Source of the DNA: Variibacter sp. | Lineage (GTDB): Bacteria > Pseudomonadota > Alphaproteobacteria > Rhizobiales > Xanthobacteraceae | Direction: 5' to 3' | NCBI GenBank assembly: GCA_019689555.1 | Contig: JADGHE010000031.1 | Coordinates: 1-36,468, forward strand | Length of the DNA: 36,468 bases | Shown: piece after piece, positions 36,314-36,468 of the stretch | Layout of the letters: each line of letters opens with the position of its first letter | Position numbering within the stretch: position 1 is the stretch's first letter | Position numbers and translations under genes: made by a program | The notes under the pieces: generated by a model | What the model was told of the DNA's origin: nothing | The model's database searches: none | Seen by the model: the letters and a program-made list of their open reading frames with translations, nothing else

Positions 36314-36468
36314 GCGGTTCGCGTCAGGCCGGGCTCGTCTCGGGGCGGCTTCCGCCGTCGGACGCGGTCGGCACCATCGCGGTCGGCACGATGGACAGCG
36401 TGGGGCGCCGCGGCCGCAGGTCCTCGCCGCGCGGCGGGGGTGGGTTTGTGACCTGATGCGGGCAGGGG
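36314..36468. other. Tail of the window, no gene seen
   Basis: The last 155 bases after lolD contain no recognisable gene, terminator or RNA. A 15-base unit is roughly repeated twice (36364-36393), with two differences. Confidence 0.6.

Noticed and set aside
36364-36393. Two near-copies of a 15-base unit after lolD
   Set aside because: Only two units with two differences, in GC-rich DNA. Not evidence of a repeat array.

Overview
This is a GC-rich chromosomal segment of an alphaproteobacterium, most likely in Hyphomicrobiales (Rhizobiales). The case rests on three things: the plsX-fabH-ihfA-merR block, the complete nuoA-to-nuoN operon followed by birA-rnj-mce-DUF1467, and the proS-lolC-lolD block. 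These are typical core arrangements of that group. I do not assign a genus. I see no phage, insertion sequence, CRISPR array, rRNA or tRNA.

Layout. (1) 178-3388, plus strand: phospholipid/fatty-acid initiation genes plsX and fabH, then ihfA and a MerR-type regulator. (2) 3463-10626, a more variable stretch, mostly minus strand: a beta-lactamase-fold serine hydrolase; a VOC protein with a DUF1428 protein, divergent from an HxlR regulator that carries an SCP2-like C-terminal domain; a small possibly YusW-like protein; two paralogous metallo-beta-lactamase-fold hydrolases, one with a Tat signal; a DedA-family membrane protein; and a small four-helix membrane protein with a heme-copper-oxidase-like His motif. 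(3) 10818-12872 parE, followed by a convergent small membrane protein. (4) 13786-29273, all 14 subunits of respiratory complex I in canonical order, then birA, rnj (RNase J), mce and a DUF1467 protein. (5) 32571-32934, a long gap in which the minus strand holds a plausible free-standing small RNA with a promoter and an intrinsic terminator. (6) proS, lolC and lolD to 36313, with nothing recognised in the last 155 bases.

The most unusual signal is in the nuo operon. Four adjacent subunit pairs touch directly (A/B, E/F, L/M) or lie within a few bases (N/birA). Every longer gap, ten of them (B-C, C-D, D-E, F-G, G-H, H-I, I-J, J-K, K-L, M-N), is spanned by a short ORF of 12 to 68 codons. Each such ORF opens within 0-11 bases of the upstream stop. 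Six of the ten close with a TGA that overlaps the next gene's ATG or GTG, and the other four close 1-9 bases before it. The encoded peptides look non-conserved and several are made of GC-rich palindromic repeat DNA. This suggests bridging ORFs that keep ribosomes moving between cistrons (termination-reinitiation) rather than functional peptides.

Other points of interest are the small RNA candidate, a probably leaderless HxlR gene with an operator-like inverted repeat over its promoter, and a His-rich segment near the N-terminus of NuoL. I found no clearly novel defence or metabolic system.
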